From positions 1 to 64,000 of the forward strand of contig DATGLK010000035.1 in NCBI GenBank assembly GCA_035294265.1: 64,000 bases of DNA, given 5' to 3'. Positions 9,538 through 17,750 of this stretch are shown piece by piece. Both the position numbers and the translations under genes were made by a program. Each line of letters opens with the position of its first letter. Positions within the stretch are counted from its first letter, which is position 1. This DNA comes from Candidatus Binataceae bacterium (lineage in GTDB: Bacteria; Desulfobacterota; Binatia; Binatales; Binataceae). Under the pieces are notes generated by a model. It saw nothing but the letters and a program-made list of their open reading frames with translations. It was not told the origin of the DNA and searched no databases.

Positions 9538-9750
9538 ATGGCCGACGAAGCAACCTGCAAAGCAAGCGATTGTTCTCATCAGGTAATAGCCAAAGGCTAT
9601 TGCCGTAAGCATTACCGGCTGTGGAAGCGAGGCGAAATGCCCAAGGCGCGCTATCGCACCTGTACTGAAGAGAAATGCCGCAAACCACGCTTCAAGGGAA
9701 GCCTATGCGAAGAGCACTATAAGCTCGCCCACGGCAAGAAGGCCGCCTAG
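9538..9750 (+). CDS. Small protein with two identical-spacing CCCH zinc motifs ('vegetative protein' type)
   Basis: A basic 70-residue protein made of two copies of one motif: C7-x4-C12-x9-C22-x2-H25 and C42-x4-C47-x9-C57-x2-H60, offset by exactly 35 residues. Each copy looks able to bind one zinc ion. The linker WKRGEMPKARYR is rich in Lys and Arg, so nucleic-acid contact is plausible but unproven. I recall similar proteins labelled 'vegetative protein' in deltaproteobacteria. The ATG at 9538 follows an AAGGA ribosome site, 14 bases after the gpsA stop. Function unknown. Confidence 0.8.
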   Translation: MADEATCKASDCSHQVIAKGYCRKHYRLWKRGEMPKARYRTCTEEKCRKPRFKGSLCEEHYKLAHGKKAA

Positions 9751-9837
9751 CGGGCTATGCGATACCTTTGCGCGGCTTGCACTTTTTCTCTTATCTGCCT
9801 GAACATAGCCGTCTGCCTGGATCGCCCCCTGGCCCCC

Positions 9838-9861
9838 TTCCCCACGAGGTGCCGTGGGGAA
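9838..9861. other. Perfect 9-bp stem-loop in the gap before dapB
   Basis: TTCCCCACG (9838-9846) and CGTGGGGAA (9853-9861) are exact reverse complements around the loop AGGTGC. The bases after it (AAGCTGG) are not a T-run on either strand, so a classic intrinsic terminator is not supported. It lies 88 bases after the zinc-motif gene and 164 bases before dapB. It could be a pausing or stabilising structure, or an attenuator-like leader element. Confidence 0.4.
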
Positions 9862-10025
9862 AAGCTGGAGTGGGAGTAACGTGCCGGCTCAGTCATCGCG
9901 CAGGATCCCGCCCTCGCCAGCGGCCTCGACGTACTCGATACTCACACGTCGGCGGGCCTCGCACCCATGAGAATCTCCCGCTGCTCAGAGGGAAATCAGC
10001 AATCAGCTCACGCCGTGAGGTCTTG

Positions 10026-10823
10026 ATGACTAAGCTCATTATCACTGGAGCCGCTGGGCGAATGGGGCGCACGCTGATCTCGCTGCTAGCGCGGGAGCCT
10101 GAGCTGACGCTGATCGGTGCGGTGGAAGCGGCGGGCTCCGCGGCTTTGGGGCTGGATGCCGGTACGTTGGCGGGGGTTGAGCCCATGGGGGTGCCAATCG
10201 GCGCGGATTACGCCACGCTGGCCGCGCCCGATACCGTTACCCTGGATTTCACTAACGCTAGCGCTGCCCTAAGCCATCTGGAAATCGCCGCCGCGCGCGG
10301 TGCCGCGATCGCGATTGGCAGCACCGGCTTCGCTCCCGATATGATGGCACGTGCGCGGACGCTGGCGTCGCGTACCCGGACCCTGATCGCACCCAACATG
10401 AGTTTGGGCGTCAACGTACTCAGCCGTCTGGTCAGCGAAGTGGCCGCGATGCTGCCCGAGTTTGACGCGGAGGTGCTCGAGCTGCATCACCGCACCAAGC
10501 TCGACGCACCCAGCGGCACAGCCTTGGCTTTAGGGCGCGCTATCGCCGCTGCGCGCGGTCAAGATTTTGAAGCCAACAAGCTGCACGGTCGTCAGGGAAT
10601 CATCGGTCCGCGTCCTGAAGGTCAGATCGGAGTGATGGCGCTGCGTGGAGGCGATGCCGTGGGCGATCATACGGTACTTTTTTGCGGCGGTGGCGAGCGG
10701 CTTGAGCTGATCCATCGAACCCAAAGTCGCGAAGCACTGGCCCGTGGCGCCCTGCGCGCCGCTCGCTGGCTGGCCGCTCAGCCCAACGGACTTTACTCGA
10801 TGGCCGACGTGCTCGGACTGTAG
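10026..10823 (+). CDS. dapB: 4-hydroxy-tetrahydrodipicolinate reductase
   Basis: Catalyses the NAD(P)H-dependent step after DapA in the diaminopimelate/lysine pathway. The 265-residue product has the Rossmann loop ITGAAGRMGR at the N-terminus, the catalytic stretch ELHHRTKLDAPSGTAL (His-His and Lys) near residue 140-155, and the C-terminal ALRGGDAVGDHTVLF. The ATG at 10026 follows GTGAGGT at a good distance. The open frame extends 258 bases further upstream but that part has no family likeness. dapA and the rest of the pathway are not here. Confidence 0.96.
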   Translation: MTKLIITGAAGRMGRTLISLLAREPELTLIGAVEAAGSAALGLDAGTLAGVEPMGVPIGADYATLAAPDTVTLDFTNASAALSHLEIAAARGAAIAIGSTGFAPDMMARARTLASRTRTLIAPNMSLGVNVLSRLVSEVAAMLPEFDAEVLELHHRTKLDAPSGTALALGRAIAAARGQDFEANKLHGRQGIIGPRPEGQIGVMALRGGDAVGDHTVLFCGGGERLELIHRTQSREALARGALRAARWLAAQPNGLYSMADVLGL

Positions 10824-10893
10824 CTGGCCACCCCATCAACTACGGTCTGGTCAGAAAAATACCAACCTGAAGATCACCGAGTACGCCCAACAC

Positions 10894-11724
10894 TCAGCGG
10901 ACTCGCGATAGGTGAGACACCGGAGGTAAAGTAGCTACTCCCACCGGGGGTTCGTCACGGTCTTCCCAGCTCGCCCAGCGATAGAAGATCAGACTTGCCA
11001 CGCAGATCTCGTAAAAGCCCGCACCCACCCACATCATCAGGCCGCCGGCCACCTGGTCAGCAAGCGGAGAGATGCCGAAGGGATGAGGTCCCTCTAGATA
11101 CCACTTATAAACTACCGTTTGCGATAGCGAAATCGGCGCAGCCACCGCAGCCATCGGAATCAGCATCGCAAACAGGTACAGCATCTGGGCCGGGTAGCTT
11201 AGTCGCGGCAGCTCGGGCAAGGGGCTAAGCAGCGGCCACCACATGATGACGCCAGCGGCCATCAGAATGATATGCGCCGTGATATGGAAATTCTCGTTGC
11301 GGCACATCAGGTCATAGACTCGTGGTGCGTGCAGCAAAGCAAGGGACAAATTGTAGATAAAAAAAGCGATGATTGGGTTCGTCACCATGCGCGCCACGGG
11401 GCGAATTCCGCGCGCCAGCATGATCGGACGCAGCATCCAGTCGCTCACGCCCAACAGCAGCAGCGGTGGCATCACCAGGCACAGGAGCAAATGTTGCAAC
11501 ATGTGCGCGGCAAACAGTCGGCTGTCTTCGAGCTCGTCGATTGGGCCGCACAAGGCAACCAGCATCACCATCAGGCCAGCGCCAAAAGAAAGCGCATGTA
11601 GCGTCCGGATTTTACGCCCGCTGTAATGAGCCGAGCCGGCGTAGAGGCCGGCAAGAATCAAAACTCCGATAATGACGCTGGGATGCAGGTCTTCCATCGC
11701 ATCCTTGACGCCTGCGGTTTTCAT
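10894..11724 (-). CDS. ctaG: Cytochrome c oxidase assembly factor of the caa3_CtaG family
   Basis: A 276-residue membrane protein with about seven helices, of the caa3-type CtaG family (distinct from the Cox11-type CtaG of mitochondria-like systems), needed for building the copper site of caa3 oxidases. Recognisable pieces are FAAHMLQHLLLCLVMPPLLL near residue 75, WWPLLSPLPELPRLSYPAQMLYL, and FGISPLADQVAGGLMMW near residue 220. It is the last gene of the long ACIII-caa3 operon, 18 bases after the subunit IV gene, and converges on dapB. A second copy of the domain is fused to a polyferredoxin at 26592-28901. Confidence 0.93.
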   Translation of the reverse strand: MKTAGVKDAMEDLHPSVIIGVLILAGLYAGSAHYSGRKIRTLHALSFGAGLMVMLVALCGPIDELEDSRLFAAHMLQHLLLCLVMPPLLLLGVSDWMLRPIMLARGIRPVARMVTNPIIAFFIYNLSLALLHAPRVYDLMCRNENFHITAHIILMAAGVIMWWPLLSPLPELPRLSYPAQMLYLFAMLIPMAAVAAPISLSQTVVYKWYLEGPHPFGISPLADQVAGGLMMWVGAGFYEICVASLIFYRWASWEDRDEPPVGVATLPPVSHLSRVR

Positions 11725-11742
11725 CGGCCGCAGGCGATGGTC

Positions 11743-12063
11743 TTAGAACCCCGAAAAATAACGCATCATCAGGCCGAGAAGCACCAAAATCACGAACGCA
11801 GCCAGAAACAGGAACGGCACAAAAACGCCGCTGAAAACCCAATTGTCGTAGTGCAGATGCATGTAGAATAAAGCCACCAGCGCGAACTTGGCACCCGATA
11901 GTACCAACAGCATTGGCACCAGCACCGGGAGCAGAGCTGGGATGTACGAGATCCACACCTCGGCAGCAGTCAACGCAGTGAGGATCAGCGCCACCAGCAG
12001 GTAGGTGGCAGTGCGAGATTCGTGAATTTCGTGTTCCAGGTGACCTACAGCGCTGCCGCTCAT
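11743..12063 (-). CDS. ctaF: Cytochrome c oxidase subunit IV (caa3 type)
   Basis: A 106-residue small subunit with three predicted membrane helices: TYLLVALILTALTAAEVWIS, VPMLLVLSGAKFALVALFYM and a C-terminal helix ending MMRYFSGF. The GAKFALVALFYMHLHYDN segment is typical of prokaryotic subunit IV. The ATG at 12063 overlaps the TGA of the fused subunit I/III gene by four bases. A longer upstream reading is out of character. It probably stabilises the oxidase core in the cytoplasmic membrane. Confidence 0.9.
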   Translation of the reverse strand: MSGSAVGHLEHEIHESRTATYLLVALILTALTAAEVWISYIPALLPVLVPMLLVLSGAKFALVALFYMHLHYDNWVFSGVFVPFLFLAAFVILVLLGLMMRYFSGF

Positions 12064-14531
12064 GCCTTGGTAACCGCCCTCATCAGGTAGATTAACGAGA
12101 ATATCACAATCCAGACAACGTCGACAAAGTGCCAGTAGAGAGCCGCCTCTTCCACTGCCATGTCGCGCCGGCGTTCGTCGAACCATCCGAAATAAGAAGC
12201 GCCGACCAAGCAGGATAGGATAATCACCCCGATCAGTACGTGCAGCCCGTGAAATCCAACCAGGGTGTAGAAGGTTTCGCCGAACAGATTGGTGGAAATA
12301 CTGAGTCCCCGCATGTAAAAATCATGGAACTCGAAAACTTGACCACCCAAAAAGACCAGCCCCAGGAGGATGGTCGCCAACAGCCAGCGCCGGCCCCATC
12401 GGTCGGATTTGATCCGAAAGGAATCCTGCGCCAGGACCATCGTCAAGCTGCTCATCAGCAGGACGAAAGTGGTGGTGCTGGTAAGCGGAATATTGAGAAT
12501 AGTTTCGGCGGTCGGTCCGACTAGGTCGCGCCCCTTGTACACCATGTAAGTGGCGATCAGCGAGGCAAAGAAGATGGACTCGGAGCCGATGAACGACCAG
12601 ATCCCCACCTTGCGGTTGTCCAGACCAGTGCTTTCGCCAATCGCGCTGTGGACCTCGGCACCGGCCGCCGGATACTCGAATGCCATAGCAATCACGGTGA
12701 ACACGGTCAGAAATACGCCGGTTAGCGCGATTCGCAGCCATAACAAATATCCGGCGATCGCCATGGTCATCCCCAGGGCGATCAGTAGCGGGTAGATCGA
12801 CGGCGATGGCAAATGGATCTCCGTGGCTGGTTCGGCCTCCAGTGCCGCTACGCCGACGTCAGATGCGGAGGCGCCTCCGGAAATACGCCCATGGGTAGTG
12901 GCTCCCGTCCCATACTTGTCGAGCCAGAAGACATCCCGCCCATGGACGATCGGAATGCGTTCGAAGTTGTACTCCGGTGGGGGCGAGGGAATTGCCCATT
13001 CCAGCGTCCGCCCATCCCACGGATCCGCGCTGGCCCTTTCACCATCGCGCAGACTCATCGCCATGTTAATCAGCAACAGCAGGATGGCGAAGGCGATGAT
13101 AAAGGCGCCCACGGTGGATAGCATGTTGAGACGGTTCCAACCCATATAGGGCAGATAGGTGTAATTACGCCGCGGCATGCCCCACGCGCCCAGCAGGTGC
13201 ATCGGAAAGAAGGTGACGTTGAAGCCGATCACGGTTAGCCAAAACTGCCACTTGCCCAGCTTCTCGCTCATCATCCGGCCGGTGACCTTTGGCCACCAAT
13301 AGTACAGGCCGCCGAGCAAGGCGAAGAGCGAGCCGCCGAAAAGCACGTAGTGGAAGTGGGCTACTACGAAGTAGGAATCGGTTTGCTGCAAGTCGATCGC
13401 CGGCTGGGCGTGCATGATGCCGCTTAGCCCACCCATCGTGAACTGGATGATGAAAGCCAGCGCATAAAGCATGGGGACTTTGAGGTTAAGTTCGCCGCCC
13501 CACATAGTCGCGATCCAGGAAAATATCTTGATGCCAGTGGGAATCGCGATCAGCATCGAGCTGAGCGCGAAGGCGGCATCGGCGGTCGGTCCCATCCCAA
13601 CTGCGAACATGTGATGGGCCCACACGCCGTAGGACAAGAATCCGATCAGCACGGTGGAGTACGCCATCACCGGGTAGCCGAACAAAGGCTTGCGCGAGAA
13701 GACCGAAACAATCTCCGACATGATCCCGAAGGCGGGCAAGACCATGATGTAAACTTCGGGATGGCCGAAGAGCCAGAACAGATGCTGCCACAAAAGAGGC
13801 GTGGCGCCGGCCACCACGTCATAGAAATGGGCGCCGAAGAAGCGGTCCATCACCAGAAAGATCAGCCCTACAGTCAAAGGCGGAAAGGCGACCAAGATCA
13901 GGATAAACATAATGAGGACCGACCACGTGAACAGTGGCAGCCGCATAAACGTCATCCCGGGCGCGCGCATGTTGATGATGGTGACGAAGAAATTAAGCCC
14001 CGACAGAATGCTGCCCACGCCGGAAATCAAAAGGCCAAGCGACCAGAAATCGACGTTAAGTCCTGGCGAATAGTAGCGCTCGGTCAGGTTAGCATAACCA
14101 AACCAGCCTGCGTCGGGAGCGGCATTGCCCAGCCAGCCCAGATTAAGCACAATCCCGCCGCACAAAAAAATCCAAAAGCTCAGCGCGTTTATGCGGGGAA
14201 AGGCGACGTCGCGGGCGCCAATTTGCAGGGGCACGATGAAGTTGGCGAAAAAGCCCAGTCCTACCGGCATCACGACCAGAAAGATCATGGTGGTGCCGTG
14301 CATCGTAAACAGCTCGTTATAAACGTAGGCGCTGACGAAGTGCGAGTCTGGCCGCGCCAGTTGGATACGCATGAGCAGCGCTTCGATGCCCCCGAGCAGG
14401 AAAAAAAACAAAACCGTGACACCGTACAGGATCGCGATGCGTTTGTGGTCGACGGTGGTCAGCCAGCCCAGTATTCCACCGCCCTCCAGGTAGGTCTCTT
14501 CGTGGCCAATTTCTTTGGGTAAAGCCGCCAT
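12060..14531 (-). CDS. Fused cytochrome c oxidase subunit I + III (caa3 oxidase)
   Basis: An 823-residue membrane protein that joins the catalytic subunit I (about residues 1-540) to a complete subunit III (from about 635). Subunit I has heme a ligands H78 and H394, heme a3 ligand H392, CuB ligands H257, H306 and H307, and the cross-linked Tyr261 in FGHPEVY. The Glu of that motif marks an A1-type proton path. The subunit III half carries WSFIGSESIFFASLIATYMV, FHGLHVLIGV and ALYWHFVDVVW. Such fusions are known, for example in Thermus caa3. The linker of about 90 residues includes a DKYGTGATTHGRISGG stretch and a helix pair. The ATG at 14531 is 7 bases after the subunit II stop. Confidence 0.96.
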   Translation of the reverse strand: MAALPKEIGHEETYLEGGGILGWLTTVDHKRIAILYGVTVLFFFLLGGIEALLMRIQLARPDSHFVSAYVYNELFTMHGTTMIFLVVMPVGLGFFANFIVPLQIGARDVAFPRINALSFWIFLCGGIVLNLGWLGNAAPDAGWFGYANLTERYYSPGLNVDFWSLGLLISGVGSILSGLNFFVTIINMRAPGMTFMRLPLFTWSVLIMFILILVAFPPLTVGLIFLVMDRFFGAHFYDVVAGATPLLWQHLFWLFGHPEVYIMVLPAFGIMSEIVSVFSRKPLFGYPVMAYSTVLIGFLSYGVWAHHMFAVGMGPTADAAFALSSMLIAIPTGIKIFSWIATMWGGELNLKVPMLYALAFIIQFTMGGLSGIMHAQPAIDLQQTDSYFVVAHFHYVLFGGSLFALLGGLYYWWPKVTGRMMSEKLGKWQFWLTVIGFNVTFFPMHLLGAWGMPRRNYTYLPYMGWNRLNMLSTVGAFIIAFAILLLLINMAMSLRDGERASADPWDGRTLEWAIPSPPPEYNFERIPIVHGRDVFWLDKYGTGATTHGRISGGASASDVGVAALEAEPATEIHLPSPSIYPLLIALGMTMAIAGYLLWLRIALTGVFLTVFTVIAMAFEYPAAGAEVHSAIGESTGLDNRKVGIWSFIGSESIFFASLIATYMVYKGRDLVGPTAETILNIPLTSTTTFVLLMSSLTMVLAQDSFRIKSDRWGRRWLLATILLGLVFLGGQVFEFHDFYMRGLSISTNLFGETFYTLVGFHGLHVLIGVIILSCLVGASYFGWFDERRRDMAVEEAALYWHFVDVVWIVIFSLIYLMRAVTKA

Positions 14532-14538
14532 TGACTTC

Positions 14539-15588
14539 CTACTTAAGGCTCTCTAGGTATGCGACCAAATCCGTCAGCTCAGGGCCCCGGAGGCCCAGCG
14601 CTGGCATCTGCGCGCCCGGCTTCATAGCTTCAGGATTGGTAATCCATTTTGCCAGATTGCTTGGGGTGTTGGCGAAAGTACCGCCTGCCAGCGTGGTCCG
14701 CGTCGCGAAATGAGTCAGATCCGGAGCAATCGTGCCCGCGGAAAAGCCTTTAATCGTATGGCACGGGGTGCAAGCACTGGTGGCAAAGATGTTCTGTCCA
14801 GCCCGCACGCGGCCACCAACCGCAGGGCGCGCAGCACTGGCCATATTGGTGGCCCAGTTGTCAAATCCAACCTTCGTATCGACGAAGATGCGAAACCGCA
14901 TGTTGGCATGAGAAGTGCCGCAAAACTCGGCACATTCGCCGAAATCCTCGCCGGTCTCGCTTGGAGTAAAGGTGATCTGATTGGTGTGACCGGGCACCAC
15001 GTCGCGCTTGGCGCCTAACTGTGGCATCCAGAAGCTGTGGATGACGTCGGCCGAGGTTAGGATAAAGCGCACCGGGCGCCCCACCGGTAGATGAAATTCA
15101 TTGGCCGTATGAATGCCATACTGGGGATAGGTTGCTTCCCACCACCATTGATGGCCAGTGATTTCAACGATGAGAGCGTTGGGCGGCGCTGTCACCTGCT
15201 GTGAGGCAAAGACCAAGCGAATGGAAGGAATCGCGATCAATAGCAGAATCAACGCGGGACCTGCCACCCAGGCGATTTCCAGCGCCAGGCTTTCAAATTC
15301 CTCCGGGGGCGGCTTTTTATCGGGTCCGGGACGGGTGGAGTACTTGACCAGAATCGCGAAAACCAGTGCGCAAACCAGGATTAGGATTGCGGTGGTCCAG
15401 ACAATTACCTCCCAATACAGCCCTTGGATGGCCTTGGTCAGATCCGAATGGGCAACGAAGGTATTCGCCGGAAACTTGACGCCACAGGCGGACAACAGCG
15501 GTAACACTGCCAACATGACAGCCCAGCCAGCATGCGCCACCCGCCCGCGCAAGTCCCACCAAGCCACCAGACCTCTGCCCGCCATCAT
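14539..15588 (-). CDS. ctaC: Cytochrome c oxidase subunit II with C-terminal cytochrome c domain (caa3)
   Basis: Accepts electrons from complex III and passes them to the CuA site. The 349-residue product has a lipoprotein-type signal ending LLSAC (Cys35), two membrane helices, a cupredoxin domain with EITGHQWWWEATYP and the complete CuA ligand set CAEFCGTSHANM plus VIHSFW, and a C-terminal heme c domain with CTPCH and a likely Met ligand in AQMPALG. The heme domain makes this a caa3 oxidase. It is directly downstream of actF. Its tandem ATGATG start overlaps the actF stop, with GGGAGG as the ribosome site inside actF. Confidence 0.96.
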   Translation of the reverse strand: MMAGRGLVAWWDLRGRVAHAGWAVMLAVLPLLSACGVKFPANTFVAHSDLTKAIQGLYWEVIVWTTAILILVCALVFAILVKYSTRPGPDKKPPPEEFESLALEIAWVAGPALILLLIAIPSIRLVFASQQVTAPPNALIVEITGHQWWWEATYPQYGIHTANEFHLPVGRPVRFILTSADVIHSFWMPQLGAKRDVVPGHTNQITFTPSETGEDFGECAEFCGTSHANMRFRIFVDTKVGFDNWATNMASAARPAVGGRVRAGQNIFATSACTPCHTIKGFSAGTIAPDLTHFATRTTLAGGTFANTPSNLAKWITNPEAMKPGAQMPALGLRGPELTDLVAYLESLK

Positions 15589-16736
15589 GCACCCTCCCAG
15601 GAAGCCGGACGCATCGGGGGCGAGACCCGGCGTAGACCACTGATGGCAGCCAGGCCAAACAGCCCAAAAAATCCTACTGTAATCAACACTTCAACCCATC
15701 CGAAGGGAATGTGTCGCGGCGATACCGAAGGCACCACGAGCAGATAGAGATCGATCCAGACTCCGATCAACCCCAGCACACTGACTGTGCCCAGAACAGC
15801 CGGAGTGCGCTTGCTGCGCTGCCCCATCAGAACACAAAAGGGAATCACCCACATCAGTAGCAAGGTAGCCCAGCCCAGGGCACCCCAGGGCAGGAGCTGC
15901 ACCCGTGGCACGACAAAAAAGGTTTCGGAGGGAATATCGCCATACCAGATCACGATGTACTGGGAAAACAACAGGTAAACCCAGAACACCGAAAAGGCGA
16001 AGACCATCTTGCCGATGTCGTGCATCACCCCGAGGTGGGCCTCACGCTCATCGGAGCCGAGTTGCCGCTGCGTGATGATGGTCAGCAGCGCTATCGTCAC
16101 CAGCGCGCTCCAGTAGGCAGTGGCAAAAATCCAGGCGCCGAACAGGGTGCTGTGCCAGCGTGGCGCCATCGACATGATCAGGTCGAAAGCCAGCATTGTG
16201 TAGACGACCGCGTACGCTCCGGCCAGCACGAGTGCCAAGCGACGTACAGCCGACGGGGGATGTTCGATATTGGCGGAATTCTCGGCCCAAGCGCGCACCT
16301 CTTCGCGCCGGGAGACGCGCACAAAGACCAAGCTCAGCAGGCACATCAGCAGAATCCCCAACCCGTCACGAGTGAAAAAGAAGGGCACGTTGAGCCAAGC
16401 CGCCTTGTCGGGGAGCGGATGGTCAACCCACACCCATAAGGCATGGCGACCGCCATACAGAACCCAGAACAGGACGAAGGCTATCGGCAGATAGCCGGCA
16501 AAGGCTTCCGCCAAGCGGTACATCGCGGCCCCGCCCCAACGCGCGTGGGTCAGGTAAAAGGAGGCCGACACCACCACGCCGCCTTGGGCGATAAACATGA
16601 AGAAAAGGAAGTTGACTAAAAACGCCTCCCAAGCCCGCTCGGAGAGGCCGTGGGTAAGCGCGACGAAGAACGTCGCCACGCCGATCAGCACCGCGACTAT
16701 CAGCGCGGTCTTGGCGCCCTGGTGGTTGCCGTTCAT
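15585..16736 (-). CDS. actF: Alternative complex III subunit ActF
   Basis: A 383-residue, roughly ten-helix membrane protein related to ActC/NrfD, part of the quinol-oxidising membrane module of alternative complex III. It begins LIVAVLIGVATFFVALTHGL. Family features include FLFFMFIAQGGVVVSASFYL, AFDLIMSMAPRWHSTLFGAW and FSQYIVIWYGDIPSET near residue 245. The ATG at 16736 overlaps the actE stop (ATGA), and its own stop overlaps the CoxB start. The order ActA-F followed by CoxB/CoxA matches known ACIII-oxidase supercomplex operons. Confidence 0.93.
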   Translation of the reverse strand: MNGNHQGAKTALIVAVLIGVATFFVALTHGLSERAWEAFLVNFLFFMFIAQGGVVVSASFYLTHARWGGAAMYRLAEAFAGYLPIAFVLFWVLYGGRHALWVWVDHPLPDKAAWLNVPFFFTRDGLGILLMCLLSLVFVRVSRREEVRAWAENSANIEHPPSAVRRLALVLAGAYAVVYTMLAFDLIMSMAPRWHSTLFGAWIFATAYWSALVTIALLTIITQRQLGSDEREAHLGVMHDIGKMVFAFSVFWVYLLFSQYIVIWYGDIPSETFFVVPRVQLLPWGALGWATLLLMWVIPFCVLMGQRSKRTPAVLGTVSVLGLIGVWIDLYLLVVPSVSPRHIPFGWVEVLITVGFFGLFGLAAISGLRRVSPPMRPASWEGA

Positions 16737-17254
16737 TTCGCAGCCACCTTCCCTTGCAATGAACGCACGTAAAGTACCACTTCCCAGCGCTCCTCAGGCG
16801 ACATCGCGTCGCCGTACGAAGGCATGATGTAACTGCCGTTGCGGATGGTCGCGTAGATATAGCCGTCGGTGCGCTCAGTGGGTTCGCCCGCGGTCAAATC
16901 CGCCGCCGGCTCCTTGAGCAGATGGCGCACCGTACCGTCGCCGCGCCCGTCCTCGCCATGACAGGGGCTGCAATCGTTGATCCACAGCCGCTTGCCTGCC
17001 GCCAGCACGGCGGGGGTAGGAGTGAGCGGATTTTTAAGCACTTGTGCCGCAACATCCCGAGTCATGGGCGGCTCGCCGTTGACCGCCAAAGTCCCCGGCG
17101 GCTGATTGCGCGGGGCCTCGGCCATCGGCTGGATCGCGGCACCGCGGAACATATCGATACTCCAGGGAAAGGCGTGCACCGCAGGAGACGCCACCAACAG
17201 TCCCGCCGCGCCCAGGATTAGACCCGCCGCTGCGGCTTTACGCAACCGATTCAC
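16733..17254 (-). CDS. actE: Alternative complex III monoheme cytochrome c subunit ActE
   Basis: A 173-residue periplasmic or membrane-anchored cytochrome c. After an N-terminal hydrophobic signal (AAAAGLILGAAGLLVASPAV) the heme motif CSPCHGEDGRGDG appears near residue 95, with a likely Met ligand in SYIMPSYGDAM. The start is GTG at 17254, not ATG. It is fixed by GAGGAGG at 17261-17267 with 6 bases spacing, and the gene therefore overlaps the end of actD by 17 bases in another frame. Its stop overlaps actF by four bases. It probably passes electrons from the ACIII core to the CoxB heme c domain. Confidence 0.92.
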   Translation of the reverse strand: MNRLRKAAAAGLILGAAGLLVASPAVHAFPWSIDMFRGAAIQPMAEAPRNQPPGTLAVNGEPPMTRDVAAQVLKNPLTPTPAVLAAGKRLWINDCSPCHGEDGRGDGTVRHLLKEPAADLTAGEPTERTDGYIYATIRNGSYIMPSYGDAMSPEERWEVVLYVRSLQGKVAAK

Positions 17255-17750
17255 GTACAACCTCCTCGGCGCCGGCGTTGCGGAGCAGGGTTTCGACCTT
17301 GGACCGATCGTTCTCGGTGCACGACACGGCGATGCCAAAGCGATCGCCCGCAAAACTGGGCAAGAATCCTTCCGCCGATTCCAGACGGGGAAATCGCACC
17401 AAACCAAAAAATCCGGTCAAGCCGGACAGAGCGCCGCACAGAATCATCAGCTCGAAGGCAATGATCACAAATGGCGTCAGCGACACAATGGGTTTGCCCC
17501 CCACGTAATGGGGCCAGTAAAGCGACGTCCCGATCGTCAGGGCAAAACCGCTGAGCGCGCCGATAATGCCACCGCACAGGACAATCGCTCGCACCGGACT
17601 CTTGGTATGGCCCAGCGCGGCCAAAAGCCTAGCGCAGGGAATTGGAGAAAAGACCCGCGGCTTGCGATAGCCGGCGTGGGCCAGCGCGTGCACGGCTTCG
17701 ATGCATTCTTCTTCGTCGGCGAAGGCGCCGATAACCATCACCTCGCTCAT
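17238..17750 (-). CDS. actD: Alternative complex III subunit ActD (DUF3341)
   Basis: A 170-residue protein of the DUF3341 family. An N-terminal cytoplasmic ferredoxin-like fold (VMVIGAFADEEECIEAVHAL) is followed by two hydrophobic helices (VLCGGIIGALSGFALTIGTS and VIIAFELMILCGALSGLTGF) and a C-terminal soluble tail. The ATG at 17750 overlaps the actC stop as ATGA. A longer upstream reading runs antisense-like through actC and is rejected. Its 3' end also carries the ribosome site of actE. Confidence 0.92.
   Translation of the reverse strand: MSEVMVIGAFADEEECIEAVHALAHAGYRKPRVFSPIPCARLLAALGHTKSPVRAIVLCGGIIGALSGFALTIGTSLYWPHYVGGKPIVSLTPFVIIAFELMILCGALSGLTGFFGLVRFPRLESAEGFLPSFAGDRFGIAVSCTENDRSKVETLLRNAGAEEVVRESVA

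Noticed and set aside
13611-14522. A 303-residue open frame on the plus strand
   Set aside because: It runs antisense to the fused oxidase subunit I gene, with His/Gln/Asp-rich text and no family likeness. Long antisense frames are expected in GC-rich coding DNA.
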